Part shown: positions 16,467 through 24,923 of the stretch, one piece after another
Numbering within the stretch: position 1 is the first letter of the stretch
How the letters are laid out: the number at the start of each line of letters is the position of its first letter
Origin: Bacillus halotolerans
Lineage (GTDB): Bacteria > Bacillota > Bacilli > Bacillales > Bacillaceae
Reading direction: 5' to 3'
DNA: 64,000 nucleotides
Assembly: GCF_001517105.1 (NCBI RefSeq)
Contig: NZ_LPVF01000012.1
Span: 1-64,000, forward strand
Position numbers and translations under genes: made by a program
The notes under the pieces: generated by a model
Database searches by the model: none
What the model was told of the DNA's origin: nothing
The model's input: the letters and a program-made list of their open reading frames with translations, nothing else

Positions 16467-17507
16467 TCATTCACTGAGCAGCTGCTGTGCCTGAGTACAC
16501 CTCGGGTTTGCTTTCAGCGCTTTTTGCAAATATAAAACTGCTGTCATATATTGATGCAATTCAGCGTGGCAGACGCCCAGCCAGCAAAGGGGTCGAAAAT
16601 TTCACCTTGCGTTTGCAGACAGGATTCAAATGTGTAATCGCTTCTCTGACTTTTTTAAGCTGATACATCATTATTCCTTTGTAGTAGTAAAGGGGCTGTA
16701 ATCCGGATAATGCCGCAGTGCTTCATCAATATCCCGCTCAGCTTCTTCATACCGTTCAGAATCAATGAAGAGTTTAAACTTGATATAATATAAAACCGCT
16801 GGAGGAATTTGCTTTTTGCTGTTACATTCATTTATGCACTTCATTGCCAGGCGGATGGCTTTGCTCTGTTCGCCGCCTCTGTCGTACTCAGCTGCTTTCT
16901 GATAAATGAGAAGCGGGTCGTCATATGACGTCAATAATTCTGTATTCAATATGCTTAAATTACGTTTATGCTTACACTTTGCCTCCTGCTCCAGATAGCC
17001 GTAATGGTGAATAACACAAGGGAGAGAGAAGGCGCTGCTTGCCTCCTCACCCACGGGCTTTTCGCAAATTCTTCCCTTAAACGTTATCTTCCGCTGATTC
17101 CGTATCAGTCTGATCTGCATTTGTTCAAATGCTTCGTTTTCATCCCATTGCTTTCCCGTGTAGTTTATAACCTTTACATAACCAAGGGGCTGCCTGCAGT
17201 CATTCAGCAGTGAACGCAGCAAGCTTCCCGTATCCACGTCTAACTCTTCATCTGCATCCAAAATCAAAATCCACTCACCCTTGGCATGCTGTAAACTGAT
17301 GTTTCTTGCCTGCGAATAATCCTGTGTCCATTGATGATGATAGACCTGAGCATGAAAACTTCTGCAAATTTCTACTGTTTGATCGTTTGATCCGGTATCA
17401 ACGACAATGATTTCATCAGCAATATGCTGCACGCTTTCTAAACAGCGGACAATATGACGTTCTTCATTTTTGACAATCATACAAACTGACAGCTTCGGTC
17501 TTTTCAT
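16467..17507 (-). pseudogene. Family 2 glycosyltransferase with TPR tail, broken by three frameshifts
   Basis: The N-terminal 272 residues are an intact GT2 domain: VCMIVKNEERHI near the start, DTGSNDQT and the metal-binding DADEE near residue 93, as in TPR-tailed glycosyltransferases related to SunS. The first frame stops at 16671 after SPFTTTKE. Inserting one base in each of three homopolymers (C4 at 16692-16695, T3 at 16628-16630, C4 at 16589-16592) restores a continuous TPR-like tail. That tail includes SPLYYYKGIMMYQLKKV, FESCLQTQGEIFDP and AVLYLQKALKANP, and stops at 16467 (about 347 residues). The catalytic domain could still be made. Acceptor unknown. I do not remember this gene next to guaD in 168. 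Confidence 0.8.
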
Positions 17508-17590
17508 TCGCTCACCTTTTCTCTAGTCTGAATCCACCTATACTACATGTATTCACACTCCGAAAAGATCATAACCAATCCGTTCATATC

Positions 17591-17621
17591 AAAAAAACAT
17601 CCTGAGAACTCTCAGGATGCT
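17591..17621 (-). terminator. ohrB terminator
   Basis: GCATCCTGAGA pairs with TCTCAGGATG, followed by seven T's on the minus strand. Confidence 0.88.
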
Positions 17622-17626
17622 GCAAA

Positions 17627-18037
17627 TTATTTTAATTCTAATTTCACATCAACATTTCCTCTTGTTGCTTTTGAATAAGGACAAAATTCATGAGCAGCCT
17701 CGACAAGCTCTTGGGCTTTATCCCGATCCAATCCCTTTGTATTGACGACAAGTGTGACTCCGATTTTAAAGCCGCCGTCACTTTCATCCTTCATGAGGCT
17801 GACCTGTCCTTCTATTTCTGAATCAATGTCAATATTTTGTTCTTTGGCCACGTGTTCAAGCGCGCCGCCAAAGCATGCTGCATAGCCTGCAGCAAAGAGC
17901 TGTTCCGGGTTTGTTCCGGTTTGTCCTTCTTTTTTTGCATTGGGCATGACAATGTCAAAATCGAGTACCCCGTCATCTGATTGAATATGTCCTGCACGTC
18001 CGCCGCGAGCGGTGGCTTTTGCTGTAAATAGTGCCAT
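17627..18037 (-). CDS. ohrB: OhrB, organic hydroperoxide resistance protein (SigB-dependent)
   Basis: A 136-residue thiol peroxidase of the OsmC/Ohr family that reduces organic hydroperoxides. Both redox cysteines are present (AACFGG near 55 and CPYSKAT near 119), as is the NPEQLFAAGYAACF family signature. It resembles OhrB (YkzA) more than OhrA. A SigB-type promoter lies upstream, consistent with general-stress control rather than OhrR control. It is monocistronic and divergent from ohrR. Confidence 0.95.
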   Translation of the reverse strand: MALFTAKATARGGRAGHIQSDDGVLDFDIVMPNAKKEGQTGTNPEQLFAAGYAACFGGALEHVAKEQNIDIDSEIEGQVSLMKDESDGGFKIGVTLVVNTKGLDRDKAQELVEAAHEFCPYSKATRGNVDVKLELK

Positions 18038-18074
18038 TTGTTTTCAGCCTCCTTATTTGTCTTTAGTTGTTATA

Positions 18075-18098
18075 TTTCCCATACAAATCTTTTTAAAC
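18075..18098 (-). promoter_or_regulatory. SigB promoter of ohrB
   Basis: On the minus strand GTTTAA (18098-18093), a 12-base spacer and GGGAAA (18080-18075) fit the SigB consensus. Confidence 0.8.
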
Positions 18099-18180
18099 AT
18101 GTTTTGTTTGCCGAGAATAGGAAAAGTGATGTTTTTCAGCTACAATAGTATGTAATGTCAGAAAGAGTTGGTGAACACAG

Positions 18181-18624
18181 ATGGAAAATGAATTTGACCA
18201 TATGAAATTGGAGAATCAGCTTTGTTTTTTGCTTTATGCGAGTTCGCGGGAGATGACAAAGCAGTACAAGCCGCTGCTTGAAAAGCTGAATGTGACATAC
18301 CCTCAATATTTGGCTTTGCTTTTATTGTGGGAACACGAAACACTTTCCGTCAAAACAATGGGTGAGCTTCTGTATTTGGATTCCGGAACGCTGACACCGA
18401 TGCTGAAACGGATGGAGCAGCAGGAATTGATTATAAGAAAAAGATCTGAAGAGGATGAGCGGTTGGTGATGATCAGCCTGACAGAGAGCGGAACGTTATT
18501 AAAAGAAAAAGCGGCTGATATTCCGGGAACGATTCTGGCACTCTCAGGCCAGTCCGATGAGGAATTGAAACACTTAAAATCGGCTCTATATACATTGCTT
18601 GAAACGCTGCACCAAAAAAAATGA
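18181..18624 (+). CDS. ohrR: OhrR, organic-peroxide-sensing MarR repressor
   Basis: A 147-residue MarR-family repressor of ohrA. The single-cysteine sensor Cys15 (ENQLCFLLYA) is present. The winged helix-turn-helix (about 55-105, with GTLTPMLKRMEQQ and the wing Arg/Asp in EEDERLV) is intact. Organic hydroperoxides oxidise Cys15 and release DNA. The start has only a modest ribosome-binding site (GGTGA). It lies between its target ohrA and the SigB paralogue ohrB and converges on ohrA. Confidence 0.95.
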   Translation: MENEFDHMKLENQLCFLLYASSREMTKQYKPLLEKLNVTYPQYLALLLLWEHETLSVKTMGELLYLDSGTLTPMLKRMEQQELIIRKRSEEDERLVMISLTESGTLLKEKAADIPGTILALSGQSDEELKHLKSALYTLLETLHQKK

Positions 18625-18656
18625 GGATGCCCTATGTGAGGCACCCTCATTTTTTA
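18617..18656 (+). terminator. Bidirectional terminator between ohrR and ohrA
   Basis: AAAATGAGGATGCC pairs with GGCACCCTCATTTT, with A and T runs on both sides. Confidence 0.88.
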
Positions 18657-19079
18657 TTCAGCGACTTCCAATGTGACATCGATATTTCCGGAGGTTGCTT
18701 TTGAATAAGGGCAGACACCGTGCGCTTTTTGCACAAGTGCCTGTAATTCTGATGCACTGACCCCTTTTCCTTTCACCTGCAGCGTCACATCCAGTTTGTA
18801 GCCTTGATCTGCTTCATCCTTTAGCAGGCTGACATGCGCTGTAACCTCGGTCTCCACTTTCACTCGTTCTGTTCTTGCTACAAGCTGAAGTGCGCTGTCA
18901 AAGCAAGCTGCGTAACCTGCGGCAAACAGCTGCTCCGGATTTGTCGCTTTTTCTAATTTCTTAGCTCTCGGTGTTCCCGGCATTGCGACATCGAGCTCGA
19001 GAACGCGGTCTGAGGAAATAATTTTACCTTCTCTTCCTCCTATCGCTGAAACGGATGCTGTAAATAATGGCTGACTCAT
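18654..19079 (-). CDS. ohrA: OhrA, OhrR-controlled organic hydroperoxide reductase
   Basis: A 141-residue Ohr-family peroxidase. The redox cysteines lie in AACFDS and CPYSKAT and the NPEQLFAAGYAACF signature is present. The ATG at 19079 (MSQPLFTA) follows AGGAGGAAT; an in-frame start 10 codons upstream would lie in the leader. It is controlled by the OhrR operator overlapping its -10, so it is induced by organic peroxides. Confidence 0.95.
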   Translation of the reverse strand: MSQPLFTASVSAIGGREGKIISSDRVLELDVAMPGTPRAKKLEKATNPEQLFAAGYAACFDSALQLVARTERVKVETEVTAHVSLLKDEADQGYKLDVTLQVKGKGVSASELQALVQKAHGVCPYSKATSGNIDVTLEVAE

Positions 19080-19102
19080 ATTGTATTCCTCCTCTTTTGT
19101 TT

Positions 19103-19142
19103 TACACAATTAAATTGTACACAATTAAATTTACCGTGTCAA
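19103..19142 (-). promoter_or_regulatory. ohrA promoter and OhrR operator
   Basis: TTGACA (19142-19137), 17-base spacer and TACAAT (19119-19114) on the minus strand. The AT-rich repeat TACACAATTAAATTGTA and its second half (19103-19132) match the known OhrR operator and cover the -10, so bound OhrR blocks polymerase. Confidence 0.9.
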
Positions 19143-19154
19143 TTTTTTATTCAT

Positions 19155-19192
19155 AAAAAAAGCTTACCTCCTTTTAGAGATAAGCTTTTTAG
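19155..19192 (-). terminator. proBA terminator
   Basis: AAAAAGCTTATCTC pairs loosely with AGGTAAGCTTTTT, followed by T's on the minus strand. Confidence 0.85.
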
Positions 19193-19205
19193 AGAATACA
19201 TCGTG

Positions 19206-20453
19206 CTATTCGCGAATTTGTCCTGTTCCTTTAATGATATATTTTGTAGAAGTTAATGCAGGAAGCCCCATCGGTCCTCTTGCATGAAGCTTTTGTGTAC
19301 TGATGCCGATTTCTGCTCCGTAGCCAAATTCAAAGCCATCGGTAAAACGGGTCGACGCGTTATGATAGACCGCGGCGGCGTCTACAGCCGTTTGAAAGTA
19401 AGCCGCATGCAGATCGTTTTCAGTTAAAATGGCTTCAGAATGATTAGTGCCGTATTTCTGGATATGCTGCACGGCTTCCTGTACACTTTCAACCGTCTTT
19501 ACACTGATGACAGGCCCTAAGTATTCCGTTCCCCAATCTTCTTCTGACGCCTGTTTGCTTGAAGAATGAAGCCCGCATACGAATTCATCGCCGCGGATTT
19601 CGACTCCCGCTTTTTCCAGCTGCGTCAGCAATTCTTTTCCGTGCTGCTCTGCCCATGCTTTGTGGATCAGCAGTGATTCAATCGCGTTGCACACGGAAGG
19701 GCGCTGCGTTTTGGCGTTTATGACAATCTTTTCAGCCATTTGCTGATTTGCCGTTTCATCTATGAAAATATGACAGTTGCCGGCTCCGGTTTCTAATACC
19801 GGGACTGTTGATTCTCTTACAACGAGATCGATCAGTTTTTTTCCTCCGCGCGGAATCAATACATCCAATCCGTCATTTAACGTAAAGAGTTCTTTTGCTG
19901 TCTCTCTGCTCGTATCCTCAATCAGCTGCACAGCGTTGATTGGAAGCGCTGATTGCTCAAGCGCTCTGTGAATAACACTGACGAGTGCTTTGTTGCTGTG
20001 AATGGCCGAGGAGCTCCCCCGCAGGACAACCGCATTTCCTGTTTTCAGGCAAAGGGTAGCCGCATCAACTGTGACGTTTGGCCTCGCCTCGTAAATCATT
20101 CCGGCAACACCGAGCGGCACACGGATTTTTTCAATAAACAGGCCGTTCTCTTTTTCAATTGTTTCAAGAGATTCGCCGACTGGGTCAGCCAGATCAATCA
20201 ATAGCTCTACCGCGTCCGCGATGTCGCGTATGCGTTTCTCATCCAGCGTGAGACGGTCAATGACATCGGGTGTTAACCCATTTGCTTTTCCGTTCTCAAT
20301 GTCTTTTGCATTTTCCGATAAGAGAAAATCCAATTCTTTACGGAGTCCATTTGCAATAAGACTGAGCGCCTCATTTTTTTCAGCCGTTGTTTTCATCATC
20401 ATTTCAGCTGCTGCTTCTTTTGCCAGCTTCGCTTTTACAGAAACTTCACTCAT
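19206..20453 (-). CDS. proA: ProA, gamma-glutamyl phosphate reductase
   Basis: A 415-residue aldehyde-dehydrogenase-fold enzyme that reduces gamma-glutamyl phosphate to glutamate semialdehyde in anabolic proline synthesis. The catalytic Cys is visible in [12 protein letters not shown] (near 255). The N-terminal Rossmann region carries [14 protein letters not shown], and the C-terminal [18 protein letters not shown] motif is intact. It follows proB by 11 bp in the T-box-controlled operon. Confidence 0.97.
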   Translation of the reverse strand: MSEVSVKAKLAKEAAAEMMMKTTAEKNEALSLIANGLRKELDFLLSENAKDIENGKANGLTPDVIDRLTLDEKRIRDIADAVELLIDLADPVGESLETIEKENGLFIEKIRVPLGVAGMIYEARPNVTVDAATLCLKTGNAVVLRGSSSAIHSNKALVSVIHRALEQSALPINAVQLIEDTSRETAKELFTLNDGLDVLIPRGGKKLIDLVVRESTVPVLETGAGNCHIFIDETANQQMAEKIVINAKTQRPSVCNAIESLLIHKAWAEQHGKELLTQLEKAGVEIRGDEFVCGLHSSSKQASEEDWGTEYLGPVISVKTVESVQEAVQHIQKYGTNHSEAILTENDLHAAYFQTAVDAAAVYHNASTRFTDGFEFGYGAEIGISTQKLHARGPMGLPALTSTKYIIKGTGQIRE

Positions 20454-20464
20454 TTTTCCGCCCC

Positions 20465-21562
20465 CTAGTCTTTTAAGTTGACCCAGTCATTCCTGTGAAT
20501 GACCTCAAACGTTTTGTCAAAATCAAGCTCATTGCTTCGTTTGCCTTTTGCCTCCATAATCTCCTCAGATGAATAATGGGTCTGGCCTTTGCCGATCACA
20601 CCGCCCGGTCCCCGGACTTCCACGACAGCCCCTTTTGGAAAGCTCCCGTTCACGCCCACTACGCCAGCCGGTAAAAGACTGCTTCCGTTATGAACCATCG
20701 CCTCTTCGGCACCCGCGTCAATGACGATTTCCCCTGATATCGGCGAGTGGAATTGAATCCATTGTCTCGTATTGTTGACTGAGGATAGCTCCTTGTTGCC
20801 GATATAAGTCCCATCTCCCCTGCCGTCTAAAATATCCGCCAGCTTTTGTTCGCCGCTGCCTGTTCCGATGAACACTTTGACCCCAAGAGACAGTGCGGTT
20901 TGTGCAGCTAACAGCTTTGATTTCATACCGCCCGTGCCGACCTTTGATCCGGCTGAACCCGCGTATCCCAGCAATTCAGGGGTGATCTCCGGCAAATAAT
21001 CAAATCGTTTCGCATCGGGATTTTCATTTGGATTGGCATCATACAGCCCGTTAATGTCAGTCAGGATCATGAGCTGGTCTGCATGAATTAATCCGCTGAC
21101 CAAAGCAGAGAGCATATCATTGTCGCCAAAAGTCAATTCTTCAACAGACGTAGAATCATTTTCATTAATAACCGGGATAACACCGCGCTCCAGCAATTCC
21201 ATAATCGTTGCATACGCGTTTCGATACCGCTCTCTCTTCGAAAAATCATTTCTCGTCAAAAGGATTTGACCCGGGGTAAGTGAGTATTGTTTAAATTGAT
21301 TCATGTATTGCTGCATTAACAGTGTTTGTCCGACCGCGGCTGCCGCCTGCTTTCCCTTGAGGGTAACAGGACGGGACGGATAACCGAGACTGGAAAACCC
21401 CGCCGCTACCGCTCCCGAGGTAATCAAAATCATTTCATGCCCCGCTTTTTTCAAAAGAGAAATTGCCTGAACGTGTTCTCTGATTTTTACCTCATCAATG
21501 CTTCCTTTGCTATTTGTAAGCGAACTGCTTCCTATCTTCACTACTATTCTTTGTTTTTTCAT
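20465..21562 (-). CDS. proB: ProB, glutamate 5-kinase
   Basis: A 365-residue kinase that phosphorylates glutamate as the first step of proline synthesis. The amino-acid-kinase domain (about 1-260) shows [10 protein letters not shown], the ITSGAVAAG loop and [14 protein letters not shown]-terminal PUA domain (about 275-355) follows. It is first in proBA. Expression is controlled by the proline T-box in the leader; feedback inhibition by proline is usual for the family. Confidence 0.97.
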   Translation of the reverse strand: MKKQRIVVKIGSSSLTNSKGSIDEVKIREHVQAISLLKKAGHEMILITSGAVAAGFSSLGYPSRPVTLKGKQAAAAVGQTLLMQQYMNQFKQYSLTPGQILLTRNDFSKRERYRNAYATIMELLERGVIPVINENDSTSVEELTFGDNDMLSALVSGLIHADQLMILTDINGLYDANPNENPDAKRFDYLPEITPELLGYAGSAGSKVGTGGMKSKLLAAQTALSLGVKVFIGTGSGEQKLADILDGRGDGTYIGNKELSSVNNTRQWIQFHSPISGEIVIDAGAEEAMVHNGSSLLPAGVVGVNGSFPKGAVVEVRGPGGVIGKGQTHYSSEEIMEAKGKRSNELDFDKTFEVIHRNDWVNLKD

Positions 21563-21601
21563 TTATTCTCCTCCGCGGCTCTTCGCCAGCCAACTTACAA
21601 T

Positions 21602-21646
21602 AAAAAAACCCATTTCATCCTCATTAATAAGGACGAAATGGGTTTC
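21602..21646 (-). terminator. T-box terminator
   Basis: AAACCCATTTCGTCC pairs with GGATGAAATGGGTTT, followed by T's on the minus strand. The 5' arm partly overlaps the T-box antiterminator. Confidence 0.92.
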
Positions 21647-21841
21647 CGTGGTACCACCTTGTTTGAACGCACTTCAGCACGTTCCGCTTCCCTGTAACGC
21701 CAGGTTATGCGCCTAGGTTTTCCCCCTAAGACTCCAAGGCAGGTTCGGCAGGTTTCATGCGGCAAAATGTTTCAGCCACTCATTTTGCTCTCTGTCACAG
21801 AAAGGTCTGCTTACTAATCCTCTTCAACGCTCAATGATTTT
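21602..21841 (-). ncRNA. Proline-responsive T-box leader of proBA
   Basis: On the minus strand the leader has an AGTAAGCAGA region of stem I and a specifier segment GAACCTGCC (CCU, proline). The T-box sequence AGGTGGTACCACGG is at 21660-21647 or close to it. Uncharged tRNA-Pro should favour antitermination. Another AACCUGCC copy 11 bases earlier makes the exact specifier position slightly uncertain. Confidence 0.93.
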
Positions 21842-21846
21842 TTTAT

Positions 21847-21875
21847 ATTATGCAAAGAAAAAAGCCTCTTGTCAA
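21847..21875 (-). promoter_or_regulatory. proBA promoter
   Basis: TTGACA (21875-21870), 17-base spacer and CATAAT (21852-21847) on the minus strand. Confidence 0.8.
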
Positions 21876-21894
21876 GGTTTTTTCCACATCAAAA

Positions 21895-21913
21895 AACCCG
21901 CATTGCGCGGGCG
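21895..21913 (-). terminator. purU terminator
   Basis: GCCCGC pairs with GCGGGT across a short loop, followed by six T's on the minus strand. Confidence 0.8.
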
Positions 21914-21922
21914 TCTGGCAGT

Positions 21923-22825
21923 CTAGTTAAAGACAATGGTTTTATTTTCGTGAACGATGACGCGGTCTTCCAGGTGCCATTTCACAGCGCGGGCAAGAAC
22001 GCTGCGTTCAATCGTTCTGCCGATATTTTTCAGCGCGTCGGCATTGTCGCGGTGGTCAACACGCTCAATGTCCTGTTCAATGATCGGCCCTTCATCAAGG
22101 TCATTTGTGACATAGTGAGAAGTTGCGCCAATCAATTTGACCCCCCGCTCATAAGCCCGTTTATACGGATTGGCACCGATAAAAGCAGGCAGGAAGGAAT
22201 GGTGGATATTGATGATTCGATTCGGATGAGCCGACACAAAATCAGGCGTTAAGATCTGCATGTAGCGAGCAAGAACGATCACATCAATATCATATTGCTC
22301 CAGCAGTTCAAGCTGCTGTTTCTCAACTTCCGCTCTGATATCTTTGTTCGCTTTTAAATAGTGGAATGGAATGTTCAGCGGTTCAACAAGGTCTCTCGCA
22401 TCTTCATGGTTGCTGATGACAACCGCGATTTCCGCCATGAGATTGCCTGTTTGCCATTCCCAAATGAGCTCATGCAGACAATGAAGCTCCTTTGATACAA
22501 AAATAGCGACACGCTTCAGCTCGCTGGCCATCGTTAAGCTCCACGTCATGTCGAATGTATTCGCAATAGACGAAAACGCGTCCTGGAGTTTTTCTTTTTT
22601 CTCCTGAATGCCCTCACAGTCGAAGTCAATTCTCAGGAAAAAACGCCCGCCTTCAGGATCTGTCGTATATTGATTGGATTCAATAATATTGGCGCCATGT
22701 TCTAATAAAAACGCAGAAACGGCAGCAACAATACCCGGCTGATCAGGACAGCTGACCAAGAGGCGCCCTTTATCTTCATTTCCGTCACGGTATTCATTTA
22801 ACCGCTGGGTCATATATGATTTCAT
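21923..22825 (-). CDS. purU: PurU, formyltetrahydrofolate deformylase
   Basis: A 300-residue cytosolic enzyme that hydrolyses 10-formyl-THF to formate and THF. The N-terminal ACT domain (about 18-95, with CPDQPGIVAAV) is followed by a formyl-transferase domain (about 100-295). That domain shows the catalytic Asn/His in INIHHSFLPAF, the Asp in DEGPIIEQD, and the YMQIL segment. The ATG at 22825 is preceded by AGAGGGAT. It is monocistronic with its own promoter and terminator. Confidence 0.96.
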   Translation of the reverse strand: MKSYMTQRLNEYRDGNEDKGRLLVSCPDQPGIVAAVSAFLLEHGANIIESNQYTTDPEGGRFFLRIDFDCEGIQEKKEKLQDAFSSIANTFDMTWSLTMASELKRVAIFVSKELHCLHELIWEWQTGNLMAEIAVVISNHEDARDLVEPLNIPFHYLKANKDIRAEVEKQQLELLEQYDIDVIVLARYMQILTPDFVSAHPNRIINIHHSFLPAFIGANPYKRAYERGVKLIGATSHYVTNDLDEGPIIEQDIERVDHRDNADALKNIGRTIERSVLARAVKWHLEDRVIVHENKTIVFN

Positions 22826-22866
22826 GAATAATCCCTCTTATCTTTGTAAGTCTAAACTAATTATCC

Positions 22867-22894
22867 ATTATACTGAAGATTTGATAAAAATCAA
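22867..22894 (-). promoter_or_regulatory. purU promoter
   Basis: TTGATT (22894-22889), 16-base spacer and TATAAT (22872-22867) on the minus strand, immediately after the ykkD stop. Confidence 0.6.
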
Positions 22895-22895
22895 T

Positions 22896-23213
22896 TTATG
22901 ACAGAATTTTTAAACCGACGGCCGAGCACAAGATTAAAGCGATAAAGAAGATCCGTTTGGCGTCTTTCGGCTCATTGTAAAAGAGAATGCCGATAAGCGC
23001 CCCGCCCGCGGTGCCGATTCCTGTCCAAACGGCGTAAGCGGTGCCCATCGGAATGGTTTCCATAGCAAATGATAATAAGGAAAATGAGGCGGCAAAACCG
23101 ATAATGATCAGCACTACCCATTTGGGGCTTTTTTCTTTCGCAAATTGATTCATAAGTGCGACGCCTGCCATTTCCAAAAATCCCGCGCCTAATAAACTGA
23201 TCCAATGAAGCAT
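22896..23213 (-). CDS. ykkD: YkkD, guanidinium exporter subunit (SMR family)
   Basis: A 105-residue small multidrug resistance protein with four membrane helices. The essential Glu is in helix 1 (AGFLEMAGVALM). YkkC and YkkD act as a heterodimer, and the pair is now understood as a guanidinium/proton exchanger. Its start overlaps the ykkC stop by one base (TAATG). It is under the guanidine-I riboswitch. No terminator is obvious before the purU promoter. Confidence 0.95.
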   Translation of the reverse strand: MLHWISLLGAGFLEMAGVALMNQFAKEKSPKWVVLIIIGFAASFSLLSFAMETIPMGTAYAVWTGIGTAGGALIGILFYNEPKDAKRIFFIALILCSAVGLKILS

Positions 23214-23551
23214 TATGCCTCGCCTCCTTTTTCTTCAGCCTCATCCTGTGTTACAAGCTTCAATCCGATCACACCGATTAAGAGCACGCCGATTAACAAA
23301 AGCTTCGGCAATCCGACCGGTTCGTGAAACAGAAACATTTCACTCATCACCGTTCCTGCTGTGCCAAGACCTGTAAAGACGGCGTATACGGTACCGACCG
23401 GCAGGCTGGCTGTCGCCTTCATTAACAAATAAAAGCTAACTATGATACCGACGGCAGTGCCGCTCCATGTTAAGACTGAGTCAGCATGCTTTAAGCCCAC
23501 AACCCAAACAACCTCAAATACGGCGGCTAACACAACCAATCCCCATTTCAT
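23213..23551 (-). CDS. ykkC: YkkC, guanidinium exporter subunit (SMR family)
   Basis: A 112-residue SMR protein with four membrane helices. The essential Glu lies in [13 protein letters not shown] (near 13) and an acidic/Lys-rich cytosolic tail follows ([10 protein letters not shown]). It forms the guanidinium export pair with YkkD. It is first gene after the guanidine-I riboswitch, so it is induced by guanidine. Confidence 0.95.
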   Translation of the reverse strand: MKWGLVVLAAVFEVVWVVGLKHADSVLTWSGTAVGIIVSFYLLMKATASLPVGTVYAVFTGLGTAGTVMSEMFLFHEPVGLPKLLLIGVLLIGVIGLKLVTQDEAEEKGGEA

Positions 23552-23596
23552 ATCACATCATTCCTTTCTATCTATGCAATAAAATTCTCCGAAAAC

Positions 23597-23643
23597 AAAA
23601 AAACCCCGGACAGTCGACTCATAATGAGCTTGACTCTCCCGGG
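23597..23643 (-). terminator. Guanidine-I riboswitch terminator
   Basis: CCCGGGAGAGTC pairs with GACTGTCCGGGG around an ATTATGAG loop, followed by seven T's on the minus strand. Its 5' arm overlaps the aptamer 3' end. Confidence 0.92.
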
Positions 23644-23750
23644 CTTTTTTCCCTCCGTGTGCATATGCGCTGTTATGATGCGCATATGTGTTTTCTCTCG
23701 GACCAGTCCATGTCAATGAACATGCGGAACCCTAGAAAACTTTATCTGGT
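23636..23750 (-). ncRNA. Guanidine-I (ykkC-yxkD) riboswitch
   Basis: On the minus strand the conserved cores are TTCTAGGGTTCCG, ACTGGTCCGAGAGA, and ACACGGAGGGAAAAAAGCCCGGGAGA split around a variable hairpin. Guanidinium binding prevents termination and turns on ykkCD. Confidence 0.97.
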
Positions 23751-23753
23751 CTT

Positions 23754-23782
23754 ATGATACTACACCTCGACGCTGTCTTCAA
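23754..23782 (-). promoter_or_regulatory. Promoter of the ykkCD leader
   Basis: TTGAAG (23782-23777), 17-base spacer and TATCAT (23759-23754) on the minus strand. The -35 overlaps the ykkB stop codon. Confidence 0.6.
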
Positions 23783-24294
23783 TTGTAAGATTTTCTTTCA
23801 TACACAGCGATCGGTTTATTCCATTTTCTGATCATCCGGCTGTAAAGCATGCCGATTTTCTCTGCCACCCGTAAAGACGCTTTGTTATCCGGGTCAATCA
23901 AAGCTGCAATTTTGCCGTACTGCCGCTCCTTGAAACCATAGTCCAGGCAGGCTTTGGCCGCTTCTTGCGCATAGCCGTTTCCCCAGTGCCGGCGGGCAAA
24001 CATATAGCCGATTTCCATTGCCGTTTCATTTTCGGTTTGCTGAGGCACGATTCCGCATTGGCCTAAAAAATCCCCCGTCTGTATGTCTTCGGCGATCCAG
24101 AGACTGACCCGGTACCCTTTTTCATTTCTTTTGTTCCAAGCGATCCACTCGCGGGTTTGCCGTTTATCTTTTAAACCGGAATAATATTTCATCACTTCAG
24201 GGTCGCTGAAAAGCTCAAGTAAAGATTCTTGATCCCGGTCCTCCATACAGCGCAAACGAATCCGTTCGGTCACAAGCTTCGTTTCAGCGTCCAT
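23779..24294 (-). CDS. ykkB: YkkB, GNAT-family N-acetyltransferase
   Basis: A 171-residue acetyltransferase of the RimJ/RimL-like branch. The acetyl-CoA pyrophosphate loop region is visible as RRHWGNGYAQEAAKA, with DPDNKASLRVAEKIG downstream. Substrate unknown. Its start overlaps the ykkA end by 11 bases, so the two are co-translated. It ends 29 bp before the ykkC leader and could be co-transcribed with it by read-through. Confidence 0.9.
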   Translation of the reverse strand: MDAETKLVTERIRLRCMEDRDQESLLELFSDPEVMKYYSGLKDKRQTREWIAWNKRNEKGYRVSLWIAEDIQTGDFLGQCGIVPQQTENETAMEIGYMFARRHWGNGYAQEAAKACLDYGFKERQYGKIAALIDPDNKASLRVAEKIGMLYSRMIRKWNKPIAVYERKSYN

Positions 24295-24811
24295 TTTTGA
24301 TCATATCCTGCTTCCATTCTTTTTTAAGGGCTTCAATATGGGCTTGATGATAGCGATTATGGTCCGCCATATGCCATATCCCCCATCTTACTGTTGCCTT
24401 GTCACCCTCGTAAGAAAGTGTTTGATGCAAATCGCTCTCGGTCAAGGTCTTACATACCGATTTCAGCTCGTTTACGACATGTTGATGTCTTGTCAAAAGT
24501 TCTTCTAACCCCGGCTGATTCTTTGGTTCAGGCAATCGTCCGCTTTCATCTGTCATCGGGCCGTAAATGTCTTCAATATGTTCAGGGACCCGATTCTCCT
24601 TTATGCGCCACACCCATCTGATATCAACATTTGCGATATGCTGCAGCAGCTGTGCCGTGCTGTTTTTTGTTTGACAGCACCCCTTATAATATAGCTCTCT
24701 GTGAGTCATGCGGCTCACAATGGATGCCAGACGGAGGCTGTTTTCTTCCACTGCGGAATACAGCAGACTGACTGTCGGCGCCATGTCTTTTCTAATGAAT
24801 AAGTCCCTCAT
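24284..24811 (-). CDS. ykkA: YkkA, DinB-family protein
   Basis: A 175-residue four-helix-bundle protein of the DinB/YfiT superfamily. Candidate metal-binding histidines are visible in LLQHIANVD and HMADHNRYHQAHI. DinB proteins in Bacillus are often thiol-transferase-like and damage or stress inducible, but the reaction of YkkA is not known. The ATG at 24811 follows AAGGAGGGAAT. It heads the ykkA-ykkB pair. Confidence 0.9.
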   Translation of the reverse strand: MRDLFIRKDMAPTVSLLYSAVEENSLRLASIVSRMTHRELYYKGCCQTKNSTAQLLQHIANVDIRWVWRIKENRVPEHIEDIYGPMTDESGRLPEPKNQPGLEELLTRHQHVVNELKSVCKTLTESDLHQTLSYEGDKATVRWGIWHMADHNRYHQAHIEALKKEWKQDMIKNGR

Positions 24812-24923
24812 GTTCCATTCCCTCCTTACCTATGTGTACATTTTGACGTAAGGGGGGACATTTCCTTTGCAGAAGGCACAATCTAATCTATCAAAAAAGC
24901 GCCAAAGAATGTCGGCAGCACAT

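Noticed and set aside
23467-23757. 96-residue plus-strand open frame over the ykkC start and guanidine riboswitch
   Set aside because: It is antisense to the conserved riboswitch and ykkC start, with no ribosome-binding site.
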